DNA of 64,000 nt from Immersiella caudata (GCA_030512335.1 JAULSU010000006.1:62001-126000), one strand, 5' to 3'; numbered from the stretch's first letter, positions 32,511 to 43,886 are shown. The notes: a model not told the origin generated them from the sequence alone. Program-made: numbers and translations.

Positions 32511-33575
32511 ATGGGACGCAGCAGAGGCAATCGCAATCGTGACCGCCACGAGCAGCAACCCCGGCAGCATGACCTCCAGCGCGTCCTCTGGGAGCGAGAC
32601 CTCCACACCAACCAACTGGCCACGAACCTCGCCGACGTACAATGGCAACCCGAGAATGCCGCGATCCAGCTCGAAAACATCACCCTCCCACACAAGAACG
32701 AAAGCAACGTCCGCTGCACCCGCCCCGACGACGGCAGACCCTGGGAGCTCGAATACATTGGTCTTAACGATGTCAACTGGTACGCCAGCGACCGCACCCG
32801 TCCCGGAAACTACAATATGAGCGTCATCGCCGAGCCGAGAGCCTTGATGGCAGCGGCTGCTACGATTGGCGATCTGGCGCACGCTTCGGGCAAGGGTCAC
32901 TGCATCCTCAACTTCCAGCTGCAGGACATCAAGCCAAGCCCGTTTACCGCAGCCAATGTCGCCGCCTCGCCTTCGAGCATTAGCGCCGATTACGCCTTAG
33001 TTCCTATTGAGAACAATGCCCTCAGCTCGGACACGACGACTCAACGTTCTGGCATCATAGTCCCGGTCTACACCCAGCCGTCAGTCGACCTCGAGGAGTC
33101 AGAGGACCTGCAGGCTGATATTTCCATCATCCACAGAAGAAGCTTCAGACACGAGACATCCCCGGATCTTGATGTTGTCAGCATCGTCGAGCGCCGCCAC
33201 GGTCTCGATCGTCGTCGCAGGCGCACATCTGAGAGAAGAGAGTTTGGCTCGGGCGGCAGCCGCCGTCAGTTGACCCTGCACCTCCGCGGAGACTTCTACG
33301 ATGGGCCCGCGAGACGCCTTGCCGAGGAGGACGCTTGGGCTGACATATACCCAGACCGGCTGTCGTTTCGCTATCGTGAAAGACGGGAAAAGGAGAACGA
33401 CACGCCGGATGGCTCGCCCAGCAAGGATAGGATGCGTCTCTCCCGCTCGTTGTCTCCAAGTCGGGAGGCTCGCTCTAGGAGCCCGCGTCGCGATCGCCGC
33501 TCCAAGTCGAAGGATTATCGCAGCGAGACGTGCGAGCGCTCGAGGAGTTTGCTGCGCAGCAGGCGCCACGACTGA
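32511..33575 (+). CDS. RS-rich protein of unknown function
   Basis: 354 codons from ATG at 32511 (MGRSRGNRNRDRHEQQ). A probable 5'-UTR intron (32440-32509; donor GTGAGT, branch GACTGAT, acceptor CGTAG) ends one base before the ATG, which is why I do not use the longer in-frame ORF from 32181. The N-terminal half has regular helical and strand content (RVLWERDLHTNQLATNLADV, RPWELEYIGLNDVNWYASDR). The C-terminal 120 residues are rich in Arg/Ser with many RS and SR pairs (SRSLSPSREARSRSPRRDRR), as in splicing-associated or other nuclear proteins. No RNA-recognition motif is seen. Probably nuclear; function unknown. Confidence 0.6.
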   Translation: MGRSRGNRNRDRHEQQPRQHDLQRVLWERDLHTNQLATNLADVQWQPENAAIQLENITLPHKNESNVRCTRPDDGRPWELEYIGLNDVNWYASDRTRPGNYNMSVIAEPRALMAAAATIGDLAHASGKGHCILNFQLQDIKPSPFTAANVAASPSSISADYALVPIENNALSSDTTTQRSGIIVPVYTQPSVDLEESEDLQADISIIHRRSFRHETSPDLDVVSIVERRHGLDRRRRRTSERREFGSGGSRRQLTLHLRGDFYDGPARRLAEEDAWADIYPDRLSFRYRERREKENDTPDGSPSKDRMRLSRSLSPSREARSRSPRRDRRSKSKDYRSETCERSRSLLRSRRHD

Positions 33576-34337
33576 CGGCCCTCTGCTGCCCTGCATGGGC
33601 TGAGGGAGTTGGTTTGGTGGACGGTTCCTATCCCGGAAGTAAGATGGTTCGCGGCTTGAGACCTGATTGTCGCTGGAGGCACAGGACATGTGGACTGATG
33701 GGGGGAGGATGGTCCAATGTGGCGTCCTCTGGAGGTTGGATGCGACATTTGTCTTTGGCTTCCACTCCGTTCTGTTTGGATGGCTTGGATTACTCTCGAG
33801 CTCATAGTTCTAGATATTTCTGTAGCTTCCCTGAACTTGTCCTAGGTAGACCGTTAGCCGAATACCATTCACCCATTTCCAGAACTCCCGAGCGATTCCG
33901 TGGATGTCCATGCAGCGCTGACACTTGAACCCGACTGCCCCAATGAATGCACAGATAGTCACCACCGTCACAATCGCCTGGAGCGCCCTCTCGTTCCTAC
34001 AAAGCAGGGGGGCGGCATCGCCGAACAAATACGTCCAACAGGACATAGGGGGCCAACCGAACGGGCCAATCCGGGAAACATCTGGCAGCCCGTTCATGCA
34101 AGGTGCTCTATCGAAGGGTTCCAAAAGGCAGCAGCAACCAATAGCGACAACCACTGGAGCGGCACGGACGCAGGGTGCCTAAAAACGTGGTCGCCCGCCG
34201 AATCCTCCGCATCAAGGCCACATGGTTCCCCGCTTGCCACGTGGTCGTCGTCCCGAACCTCTTCTCGCCCCCGGTCTCCCGAGACCCCCTAATCTATTTG
34301 CCTCCCTTGCGACTTCCAACCTTTTCGCACACCAACA
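33576..34337. other. intergenic
   Basis: No supported gene; ORFs on both strands are short and overlap. Confidence 0.45.
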
Positions 34338-35729
34338 ATGCTGCTCTCCACGTCGAACTTCCTCGCCACCACGTCGCCCTCGTCCATCAGGCAGATTGAA
34401 GCCCTCATTGAAGGGCGACTTGTCGACCATGCTCGGTATTCTCGACATCTGAGGGGTCAAACGAGTGGAGTTGATCTCTCTGGGCTTGATTTGGCCTACC
34501 GCTCAGCGCATCACAGCGAATTCGACTTCCTGGGCTCTCTGTGCACCACTTGTTCCGATTTTCCTCTCTGGCTTCAACACACAACGTCAGAAGAGCTTGA
34601 GCCGTTTTTCTTTTGCCTCGGCCCGTTGCGTCATGTCGCGAGACGTTCCCCTTGCTGTCGGCTGTGTCGCTTGGTGTTGCAGAGTATCACCCTTGGTTTC
34701 GGCGTCTTCGATGACATTTTCCTGATTGGGGGCTTCGTAACCCTTCATCCGCGTGGAAAGGCAGCGTTCGACATCAAACTGAGTCCCTCCTCGGCAGCCA
34801 CCTCTCCAACACCCGATCCCACCATCCTTCCGCAATGGAGATTCCACCTCAATCTCCCACCACACATCAAACCCTCCAATCCTCTGCACTCCCACATCAC
34901 CTCCCTCACCCCAGGGAAATTCCTCAAACTCTTCGACACCCACATCCTCCGCGTCGTCACCACCCCGCCAAATACCGCCTACTGCGCCCTACGCTACAAC
35001 GCCCAAGGCACATACACCTCCTGCACCACCGCATGGGTCGCCCATTCCACCAACCCAGACTACTTAACCCGCTGGATCCACCTCCCTACCTCCGTCAGAG
35101 ACGCCATCGCCATAACCAAGCGTCTCAACCACCGCTATCTCTGGATCGACTGGATCTGCGACGGCCCCGTCCTTTCTGATCCCGAAGAGGCTCGAGAATA
35201 CCTATCTCATCTCCCGTCGATACTCTCCCGCGCGGAATTCGTCATATCAGCGAGTATCGGGATGGATAATACACGACCTGGTCTCGCGGGGCTGTATAAT
35301 AGCCTGGAGTTTCCATTGCACACGGCACAGTTCGGGAGGTGGAGTCTCACTTCTTGTTTGTTCAATCCGATTGAGCCGCCGAGGGTTACGAGGAATGTGT
35401 GGTATTGCGATGCGTGCCCGTGGAAAGCTTGTTTTGACAGGCATGGGTACAGGGGTTATTGGAAAGATCAGAGGGAGTTGGAGTGGGGAAGGGAAGTTAA
35501 GTGGGGTTATGAGACATTGGTGTTGGGGTATGCTGAAGAGGAGATGGCTAGGAGGGTGGGGAGGGCGAGGACCGTGGAGAAGAGGAGGAAGGGGCGGAAG
35601 AGGGTGGTGAAGGTGGGTGTGAAGGTGAGATGTTTGGGGTCAGCCGTGCGGAGGTTGTTAGATTCTCTGCGTGGTGGACGGGAAGCGGAAGATGAACGGA
35701 GGCCGCTGTTGGATAACAGGTTGTTTTGA
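34338..35729 (+). CDS. divergent HET-like protein
   Basis: 463 codons from ATG at 34338, no intron needed. The N-terminus has paired cysteine motifs (SLCTTCSDFPLWLQ, RSPCCRLCRLVL) typical of the region before a HET domain. The HET-like core is degenerate: YCALRYNAQGT stands where families have LSY.WG, then LPTSVRDAIAITKRLNHRYL, and WIDWICDGPVLSDPEEAREY replaces the usual WVD.LCI. A CDACPW pair and a basic C-terminal tail follow, without the usual second half of HET. It is probably a truncated or specialised HET paralogue; whether it still signals in incompatibility is open. The frame is intact. Confidence 0.72.
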   Translation: MLLSTSNFLATTSPSSIRQIEALIEGRLVDHARYSRHLRGQTSGVDLSGLDLAYRSAHHSEFDFLGSLCTTCSDFPLWLQHTTSEELEPFFFCLGPLRHVARRSPCCRLCRLVLQSITLGFGVFDDIFLIGGFVTLHPRGKAAFDIKLSPSSAATSPTPDPTILPQWRFHLNLPPHIKPSNPLHSHITSLTPGKFLKLFDTHILRVVTTPPNTAYCALRYNAQGTYTSCTTAWVAHSTNPDYLTRWIHLPTSVRDAIAITKRLNHRYLWIDWICDGPVLSDPEEAREYLSHLPSILSRAEFVISASIGMDNTRPGLAGLYNSLEFPLHTAQFGRWSLTSCLFNPIEPPRVTRNVWYCDACPWKACFDRHGYRGYWKDQRELEWGREVKWGYETLVLGYAEEEMARRVGRARTVEKRRKGRKRVVKVGVKVRCLGSAVRRLLDSLRGGREAEDERRPLLDNRLF

Positions 35730-35958
35730 TGATACGTTTCTTTGACATTGGTCTTCACTGGTGTAGCTTGCCTTAGTGCTGAACGGCCAAACTCCTTGAA
35801 ACTGGAACACCCGAAGTCCCTCTCTTCTGCAGCTAGCTCGACGACAGAAATTATTTAAGAGTTGCTCGGTATTACCCAGAAGTGCAACTACTGGGCAGAA
35901 AACAAGACGAAACTGCAGCAAATCCCCAAAGTAGCCCTCCCTCTTAGACAACTATCAT

Positions 35959-37499
35959 TCAAGCAGGTAGACTAGGCTCCGTGTAATCCGGATAACCCAA
36001 CATTGAACGAGGAAACCCGTCTCCAATCATAGCTTCCATTTGTTCTTTCGAGAATTCCACATCGCCCTCGTAAGGGCGCCACGTCGCGGTGTAACGATCG
36101 CATATCGTGTTGTCCCGATTGACCGGTAATCCTGCCTCCTCAGCACATATGAGGTAAACCGCCAGGTGATGTCCCAAGGCCGGGGTCGCGGCGGCAGAGA
36201 GTATGGGTGCCTGGATCTCCCATATTTCAGAGTTGCACCTGTTTGTCGGTTCGATTCACCGATCATCGAAGCGCCACATCTCCATCCCTCGTTCTTTCTC
36301 CCGTCGGAAGATATGACCTCGGAAAAAGATTTCCGGAAGCGTATCCTGAGCCAGAGCGCCTTTGAGCGGAGGGAGTAGGTCATACCATAACCCGTCCACC
36401 AAGCCGATGGTAGCCAGCTCGAATGTTTTCAACGTGGCTCTGTGCCATTTGTAAAGACCGAGAAGCTCGTCTAGCCTTGCCTCCATACCTGCCAGACAGA
36501 GCCTCTTCAATTTTGGAATGACAGAGTGGGGAGGGATCACATGATGAAGATCGGCTTCGAAAGTGACGTAGTGTCTTACTGGATATTTTTCAATGCGATG
36601 TGGGCCGTTAAAAGGCAAGCTGAGGACTTCGAGGTTGGGCATTGCAGCGATCATGGTCCACAAGGCGCGTTGGCGCAGGCTCGTCCTGCACGTGTCAAAG
36701 TGGAAGGGACTCTTGTTTTTCGACATCCGGCTGGCGATCTCAAAATATGCCAGGTTGTCCAGCAGAAGGATCAAGTCGTGTATTGTTGTGTTGATGTGCG
36801 GATCGAAGAAGTAGTGGTGTATGCAGGAGTGGCAAAACCAAGTGGGGTGGATGGAATTGGCCACGATGGCGTCAGTGATTGCCTTTACTCTGCGCAGCCC
36901 TTCGAATGGTCCGTATGCACGCACGCACGGAGGCCCGCCAGGCTTTTCGGGGTAGCAGCAAGGCGGATGCCGAAGCGGTGGTATTGGTTTATCCTGCACT
37001 GCGAAGCGAGTGAGGTTTGGGAATTGGGCAACAGCTCGGTGAGGAGGTCGACATCGTGCTTGCCATGTACGACGTGTTCATGGTCCTCCCACGCGGCCAT
37101 GTAAACCTCGTGGTTGGCTCTGTGCTGGCTGGGCTCCAAGCGTGGTGACCCCACGGAATAGTATCCGCGCTGGTGGTCTATGGTCAACGAGTATTCCACT
37201 ACGCGCCACCGCTCAAGATATTCATCAACGGCGAGCGGCCGGAAATGGTGGTAGCGAAAAATACAGCCGGCTGTATAGAAGAGGTACCGCACATGCTGGG
37301 AGTGTACCGGGTGGTTTGCAATCGCGCTGAAGTTTTCAATGCTGGATTTGGACGCTCTTGCCAGTACGTGACGGAAGACATGGCTGCTGGCAATGGCTTC
37401 GAGTCGACGGCAGACGAGACGCAGCGACCGGAGAGTGGGGGCCGAAACTGACTCGCAGATCTGGTCGACGATCTCGCGTGGCACAGTGTCGAAGCCCAT
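35959..37499 (-). pseudogene. F-box protein, one frameshift and one TGA
   Basis: ATG at 37499 starts MGFDTVPREIVDQICESV, followed by LRSLRLVCRRLEAIASSHVF, a clear F-box (SCF adaptor). The frame is lost at about 37021-37028: LLTELLP is followed in the next frame by FPNLTRFAVQDKPIPPL, the pattern expected if one base were missing. The second frame runs through leucine-rich-like segments (MPNLEVLSLPFNGPHRI, IPKLKRLCLAGMEARL) to TGA at 36256-36258. It then continues in the same frame with protein-like sequence (LGHHLAVYLICAEEAGLPV, TATWRPYEGDVEF) to a stop at 35959. CGA-to-TGA would explain the stop. The gene is thus one locus broken twice, probably a recent pseudogene. Confidence 0.8.
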
Positions 37500-37884
37500 C
37501 GCGTAATTACAGAGCCAGAGCTTCAAGAAAGGAATTTGGGATGTGGGTGGCACAGGGTTTGGTTCAGAATTTTGTACTGCTTGTCGGAACCTTGGATTTT
37601 GCTATTTGATCCCCCGCATCTTTCTCCGGCTCCCGGCCAGGGCAAGCTATGGAGGTGTTCGCTGCCCTGATTGGCCAGAGAACGCACCAAATGCAACAAT
37701 TTCCGACACTGTGGGCAGCAAGACCTCGACACCTCCCAACCTCTCAAGCGCCAGTCAGGGCATTTCACAGGCGACCCCTCCCAGTTTTATTCATGTCACC
37801 TAGGGACCAAGCCTAACCTTCCTCTTCTGCCTTATATCTCCCTCCAACCTCCCCAGAACTCCCCGAACGAGTCACCTCCGGTAT
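37500..37884. other. short intergenic stretch
   Basis: Between the F-box start and the 3' end of the CBM1 gene; nothing supported. Confidence 0.45.
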
Positions 37885-39002
37885 CTACGGAGCAGGCGTG
37901 CACTGAGCGTACCAAGGACTGTGACTCGTTAGCAATATTCACTCAACAATAACTCTGCAGGCTGAACCTACTTCAACGTCGTACAACTCCACCCCGGCCC
38001 GCAAGCCGTTGGCCCAGTATAAGTCGTCGCCCCCCCACACTGACCATACGGCGTTGCCGTTGCCGTATTCGTCGGCGTCGGCGTCGTCGTCGGCACATCA
38101 ACCAACCCGCTGGGAAACGGATGCTTCTTGCTCAAATCACACGTCGTCCCCGCCTGATAATACGCGCCCGCAACCGACTGAAAGTGCGCAACTTGGTTTG
38201 CGATCCTCGTCAGGTTAGGATGATTCGGGAACATAGCGTTGATACCGCCGGGGTAAATATTCTCAATCAGCACCACCCGCCCAATATCCGCAAAGTTCTC
38301 CGCGTGGGAGGTCGTCCCGTACGCCGTGGGCGAGTATCCGTCCTGAGACACGACGTTGAGCCATGCAGATGTGCCCGAGTAAACGCCAGGGATGGAGGGG
38401 AAGAGGAGGTAGCCGTCCACGGCGTGGCCGTGTTCGTGCACGAGGGCTCCGGGGCCGTAGAAGGATCCCTTGCCGGCGATGAGGCCGTCTTCCCACCAGG
38501 ATTCGATGGCGCGGTCCCAGGACTCGGAGAAGACGAGGTAGGCGTTGGCGGCTTGGCGCATGGAGGCGGGCATTTTGGAGAGGTTGGTTGCGATTTGGCT
38601 GAGGGTTGGGGAGGCGTTGATGCTTCGGCAGATGACCCAGGGTGAAGTGGGGCAGTCGGAGTAGGTGACGTTGTAGACTTGGAAGTCGACCGGACGGAAG
38701 CCGTAGTGATTGATGACGGAGTAGCACATGGGGGGCATTTTTTGGTTGGTCCATAGCGAAGTGGTGAAGGTGTGGGAAGGAAGGAGGGTGACGTAGGCGT
38801 TGTCGCCGGGGCTGCCTGCATCCGAGATGTTGAGATCGGGCTTGACGTAGCGGCCGCTGTTGACGCAGCTTGGATTGGTGGCTGTGGTGCAAAAGGGGTA
38901 GGGCTCGTTGCCGTCGCGGCGGTGGAGGTGGGTGTCCGGGAGGAGGGTGGCGAGAGCGCCGGCGGCAAGAGTAAAGAGAGTATAGAATGTGAGGATCGCC
39001 AT
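37885..39002 (-). CDS. secreted HEHGH metalloprotein with C-terminal CBM1
   Basis: complement(join(37885..37918, 37972..39002)) gives 354 codons. The signal peptide is MAILTFYTLFTLAAGALA. The middle domain carries GALVHEHGHAVDGYLL (HExxH zinc motif, about residue 188) and, 40 residues on, TSHAENFADIGRVVLIE, which could supply a third ligand as in gluzincins. It resembles fungal proteins annotated as conidiation-specific protein 13, from memory only. A Thr/Pro linker leads to a cellulose-binding CBM1 (PYGQCGGATTYTGP, CGPGWSC). The module is completed only across a 53-nt intron (donor GTAGGT, branch GCTAACG, acceptor CACAG) by a 34-nt exon encoding NPWYAQCTPAP. This join restores all conserved CBM1 aromatic and Cys residues. 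Likely an extracellular cellulose-targeted protease or hydrolase. Confidence 0.85.
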
Positions 39003-39024
39003 GATGATGATGATGATGATGATG
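39001..39024. repeat. trinucleotide repeat (ATG)8 at a start codon
   Basis: Eight ATG units on the plus strand (CAT on the minus strand) abut the start codon of the CBM1 gene and form its immediate 5' leader. Confidence 0.9.
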
Positions 39025-40227
39025 GATGATCTTCAACGACATGCTCCTCGTCGACTACAGAGCCTCTACGACGAAGGCTTTATATCTCACCGTCATCCCG
39101 ACACAAATCGCAACCGGATAGACTATCTCAGTGATTACCATCCTTGCGCCCAGGATGGGTCACATCTCGAGTCTTGGCATCAATAGTCCAGGCTTGAACC
39201 AAGGCAGACAACCTAGCCCTCGCCTAACTGTGCCTCGGTGAGCCGTTATATTGGAGAACAGAATCGTGAGCCTCGACTGTGTACATACAGTCAGGTGCCC
39301 TGTAAATGTAAGCCCCCTTCTGTAGGTGGTCATCCCATGGGCTCTGTTTCATGTTTTGGTGGCGGTCAATAGTTCATGCACGTTGCTGGCAAGATCATGC
39401 TCCCGGCATGGAGGGTGGGCAGTGGAGGTGAAAACCGTTGGCTGGAGACGGGAGCTAGTGAGTCGGTTCCAGAGTTTGAGGCGTAAGCGAGATTGATTTA
39501 GGGCGAAGCGCGTCATTTGGTAGGCCTCGCAAAAAGACCTCTGCGTGGGGGAGGTGCTGGACAAGGGGGAAGGAGTGGTGTGGAGGCAATATTACCCCAC
39601 CATGACACTGGAAGGCAGGAGGTAAGATGACCCTAACAGTAGTTTGACGGCATCAACCCACAACTGTGTCTCTATACCAAAAGACACTAATCAGGGATGT
39701 GAAGTAAACATTTCCTCATTTAAAAAAAAACTGGATAGAACCAACCTGAAGCCATCCAACAAACTGGCAGATGCAGCGCCGGGAGATCTAGCGGCGTGGT
39801 TTCTACCCGGGGTTGTTTCTCGGAGTCCTAGATGTGCTCCTTGACTTCCTGTATCTTTACCAGCCATACTCTGGCCAGTAGTTTTTAAAGGGGTTAGCTG
39901 CACTAATTAGTGAGAGAACGCAGTACAGCAACATTTGAACCTGAACCAACCCCATTGCAACTGAGGCAGCGGGGTCGCGCAGCTGCCAAGAGCCTTCCCT
40001 TCTCGGGCTCAAATGCCTCAACCACTCCCCAAGCCCCAACAACTCCATCTTCTCCACCCTCAAAAAGACGACGGAAAACTCGGCGCCGACCTCTGGAACA
40101 AACCCTAAGCCGTCTCGGAACTAAAAGATATCATCGCCACGCTGTAAAACTCGCCGTATGCAAAACGTCCCGACACCGGGCGACTGTACCAAGCTACCTT
40201 CTTATTACGGTTATCTAATCTTACTAC
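39025..40227. other. intergenic, partly AT-rich
   Basis: No supported gene. From about 39690 to 40235 the base composition is more AT-rich, with many TTA/TAA, which fits old RIP-type decay, but no repeat family is recognisable. Confidence 0.4.
39078..39086 (-). promoter_or_regulatory. TATA-like element of the CBM1 gene
   Basis: On the minus strand GATATAAAG lies 76-84 bp before the ATG at 39002, a plausible TATA box position for an ascomycete gene. Confidence 0.4.
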
Positions 40228-40237
40228 TAAGGATTAG

Positions 40238-40366
40238 ACACCCCTCCATCTTGCTGTGTGTAAAGGAGAGGCTACTAAGGTCCAAAGTCTTGCTAATTCA
40301 TTAACCTTGGACACGCCAGGCGACATGGGCTGGACCCCGTTACACCTCGCGGCATCACGCAGCGTG
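40238..40366 (+). pseudogene. ankyrin-repeat relic
   Basis: About 43 codons read TPLHLAVCKGEATKVQSLAN then GDMGWTPLHLAASR, i.e. one ankyrin repeat and the start of the next. The frame is bounded by a TAG immediately before TPLHLA and dissolves afterwards. This is a remnant of an ankyrin-repeat protein gene, such as the repeat tail of an NLR-type gene. Confidence 0.7.
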
Positions 40367-40572
40367 TCCAGCGCCTTCAGTTGGCGCCAAGTGTTCCCAA
40401 GGGAGCTCTCCCAAAGAACCCCCAGCCAAAATGACAGCAAAAGCTTCCGATACAAGAGGGAATCCAAGGAGATTGCCGTTCAGCTATGCCGCGCTCTTCT
40501 CGTACTCCCCTTTCCATCTCTGTCCAGACGCCAGACACGCATCCGGAATCACTGTGCGTTTTCTTACAGACT

Positions 40573-41562
40573 TCAGGCGCGATACAGATTCCAAAGAGCG
40601 CGCATCCTTGCCGCTTGACCAACAGTAAAGGTATCGCGACATGCGCTACCAAATCATTAGCATCCAGTGGCACGAGATGAAGAGGATCTGACTTACTCAG
40701 ACATATAATCCATATAATTATTCACCGGATCTACCCCTATCCGCCCCGGACATGTATCCCTACCCACCGGACACCCCCGAGCCTCGTCCTTCTCAGCCGG
40801 CGTATCCGCAACAAAGTCTCCGCCCCCCAAGCAACCTCCTTCAAAGGTATGCGACAGCCCCATCCAATGCCCCACCTCATGCACAGTCGTGATCCCCATG
40901 TTATACCCCTGGTTGTCCGTGCCGCCGGGCACAGTTGTATGCAGCACCATGCACCCGTCGTCCCAGAAGGGGTCGGAGCCCACGGCGTAGTTCCAGGGGA
41001 GGGTGCACAGGCCGAGGAGACCGCGGTTAGGGCTTTCATCGTAAACGCCCACGACGGTGCGGAAGTAGATGTTGAGAGTTGAGTAGTCGCCGCGGCGGAG
41101 GTATTTCTTCATGAGGAGGTGATCTGAGGGGTGGATGGAGGTGGCCCAGATCTTGTTGACGGTGCGGGTGTAGCCGATGAAGTTGAGGAGGATGCCGGAA
41201 GGGAGGAAGGCGTTGTGCAGGACGTTGAATTGCGCGAGGATGGTGGAGTTCTGCAGATAGTTAAAGGGGGGTCAAGGAAAGGGGTAGTGGGGACAAACGG
41301 TTAGATAGCCATCAGAGACGCGGGTAGAGTTGGCGACGATGTGGAAGTAAGTGTTCACGACGATTGGGGTCGTGGCGGCTTCCGCGCGAATGGAAACCTT
41401 GTCGACTCCAAAGTCTTTTCGGAGTCTAGGGGGCGTTACACTGTTGCCGCACCGGGGGCCGAGATCAAGAGGGCTTTCAGCCATGACTGCAACCGCCAGG
41501 GCTAACGGGGCGATCAACAGGAGAATGATGACATTTGAGAGGAAGGTATTTGTCAACATCAT
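40573..41562 (-). CDS. secreted M43 metalloprotease
   Basis: complement(join(40573..40645, 40697..41250, 41299..41562)) gives 296 codons, in frame. Introns: 48 nt (donor GTTTGT, acceptor TGCAG) and 51 nt (donor GTAAGT, branch GCTAATG, acceptor GGTAG). A signal peptide with hydrophobic core NVIILLLIAPLALAVA is followed by a short pro-region. The catalytic motif TTVHEVGHWMGLSHTFEG (HExxHxxGxxH, about residue 209) and the Met-turn NYMDYMSD place it in the M43 family (pappalysin/cytophagalysin-type; fungal extracellular Mep-like proteases). The third exon supplies ACRDTFTVGQAARM, the conserved C-terminus. Cys pairs are retained. The gene appears fully functional and would act outside the cell on proteins. 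Confidence 0.92.
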
Positions 41563-43886
41563 TGTGAATGTTCGGGCCGGCAGCGCTGATAGGTCAGGTG
41601 TGTGGAAGGGCTACCGAACTTTTCGAGAGCGGTCCTGAAGAGGCCCGCCATGAGCAATGGCACAAAAAAAGGCTAAAGGCCATTTAACATACTCTCAGAT
41701 GAGGTGACACAGACACTTCAGCCTCATCGGGCCACTCCTACGTGGCAGTCCGAACGGCGGCATGTTGAGGGAATTTTCTTATGGACATGAAAAGTCTCCG
41801 GTGGCGCCTGACGTAGGCTGGTGTGGCACCTGAGACAATTGCCCCAAAAGGACATCAGGCTCTGTGCCCGTTTGAGCCCAGGTGTTTTTTTTTTTTTTTT
41901 TGCCTTGCAAGCCGTCGGGCTCGGTTTATGCCTTGGCTGGAAGCAAGTTGTTGCAGTTGCTCTTGGCAGCGAGTTTGACTGGAGAAAAGGGGTGTCAAGA
42001 AGGCGTGACGGCAGGCGCCACAAATTTTGAACGACAGACTCGACGAATGACCGCGATTTGGGTAAGGTCTGGGCAATAGCCACGGTGGAGCTAATACATT
42101 CTCTGCAGAGTGTTTCAAATATTCAATGGTCAGATTGGAGCCTGAGATTTTGCACTTCCTCCTTACACAAGGGACGAATTTTCAATGTGACTCGACTTCA
42201 AGGAGACGGGAGGCCTCTCCCTCTGCTCCATCCTTCAAAGCCAATCCACAGGTTGTTAAGACAAGCCTACCCCTTAAGAGCCCTGCGGGGGCAGCACGCT
42301 GTTGCTCTTTTGAGGACCTCTTGACTTTCCCGTCGGCGGGCAACGACGCTCCTGATCCGGTGAATACCTAGCTCTGTGGAGTGGAGTCGTTGGCATGTCA
42401 CGTGATAAGGTCGGATCGCTGCCGAGGCGGCGGCGGTCCGGCGTCAGCTTGGTGCCGTGACAGCTGCGTTTGTTTTGTTGGGATAGGGGGTCCTATATCT
42501 GGGACCTCTTATCTTGGCACCTTTTTGCGGAGGTGGCCCAAAATCGGTCCCCATGTCGCGTAAACTTGCCAATTTTCATAGCAGGGTGAGTAATAGTAAG
42601 CCGAAGCTGAGCCGGGGGTAAAGCGAGCCTGATTTTAGGCTAACTATTTTCAGGTGGGGCCCACTTATTTTCCGTGGCAGACTACCTCTATAGTCACATC
42701 CGACAATTTTTTCTGGCCAAGTCCGTATTAGTCGCAGATCCTGAGCAAGAGGTGAGCCGCACTGAGGACCGCCTGAGCCGAGGTAAGCCCCGGCTATACT
42801 TGCCGTGACCATAAATGGGCCGACGTGGTTGTAAGGACGATCCTCGGCCCAATTCTGGGACACTAGCCCCTTGTACGTAACGGTCGCTTTCCCTCGCCAC
42901 GTAACTACCGTTTTCTCTTTTCCATCCGAAAGCTCACCGTTACGGATCAATTAACAGTTCGAATTATATACGCTTCATCTAATATACGCACTGCGTTACA
43001 AAGGCAAACGAGCCAAGCAAGTTTTATCGGTAGGAATAGAATGTCAAGAAAATCAAGTGGCTGTAACTTTATGAGCTAGCAAAGACGAAAGCTGGAGGAA
43101 CAACGCGGTAAATTGAGCCGTCGTCAAAGCAATGGTGGAGATATGACCAGAGGCTGACGAGAAGGAGTCAGGGGTTTTCGACGCTTGGAACCCAATCGAT
43201 CGACCACACGGCACACACAGCCTTTTCATATCTGCTCGCCCTTGCCAAACACCAATGCTACGGTTGCATCCGATTTCGAGCCGATTTTCCATTGACGATG
43301 GTGTTATAAAACGGCAACAGCAAACATCTCTAACTAGAAACGTTACCTGATTGGCTGCGTGCCTTGCCGCTGTGGTAAGACTGCTTTGTAATGGTAGTCA
43401 ATCGCCAGGCTGTTAACCTTCTCCCACTAGCCGAAAGGGTACTAAGGATAAGTTACGAAAATGGCAGCTACTGTCAGAATTATCTCGTCGTTAATAAAGT
43501 CTTTGGGCTGGCTGTGGTAACTTTTCGCCAGGGGGCAGTTTTAGCCTAGGTAGTCCGTACCTGTATCACCAAATACTCGGGGCAACCCAGCCCCCTTCCC
43601 TACTTGTCTTCACTCCCCCGGGGTGCCATGAAAATCCAGTTTATTGAACACGGGGACATCACCACACCACAACACTGGACACACCAGCTGCAGCGTGCTG
43701 ACGACCTTCGCGTGGGCGCACTCGTGAAAGGGTATGATTTTCGCTCTTGGACTCGCAATCTTGGGCAAGGAGGGCCGACGTGGCGCGGAGAAGGTCTTGA
43801 ATTGCTTGATGTCTGCCCCCCGGTCCTTCAAGACGAAGTCAAAAACTGTAAGACTAGATAGCCACACCGAACACGTGACCTGGGTG
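41563..43886. other. gene-poor stretch, 2.3 kb
   Basis: No supported gene. ORFs up to 132 codons occur without domains. The stretch 42940-43500 is AT-rich. A T17 run lies at 41885-41901. Confidence 0.45.
41885..41901. repeat. T17 homopolymer
   Basis: Seventeen T on the plus strand, i.e. an A-tract on the minus strand. It could be the tail scar of a retroposed sequence, but no element is recognisable beside it. Confidence 0.8.

Noticed and set aside
36236..36262. GGTTCGATTC stretch resembling a tRNA B-box
   Set aside because: No A-box or foldable cloverleaf around it, and it lies in the F-box coding frame.
39910..40218. 102-codon plus ORF with basic stretch
   Set aside because: AT-rich neighbourhood, no domain, overlaps ORFs on the other strand; no support as a gene.
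42576..42950. 124-codon minus ORF with regular composition
   Set aside because: No domain, no start context and no splice signals; cannot be separated from chance.
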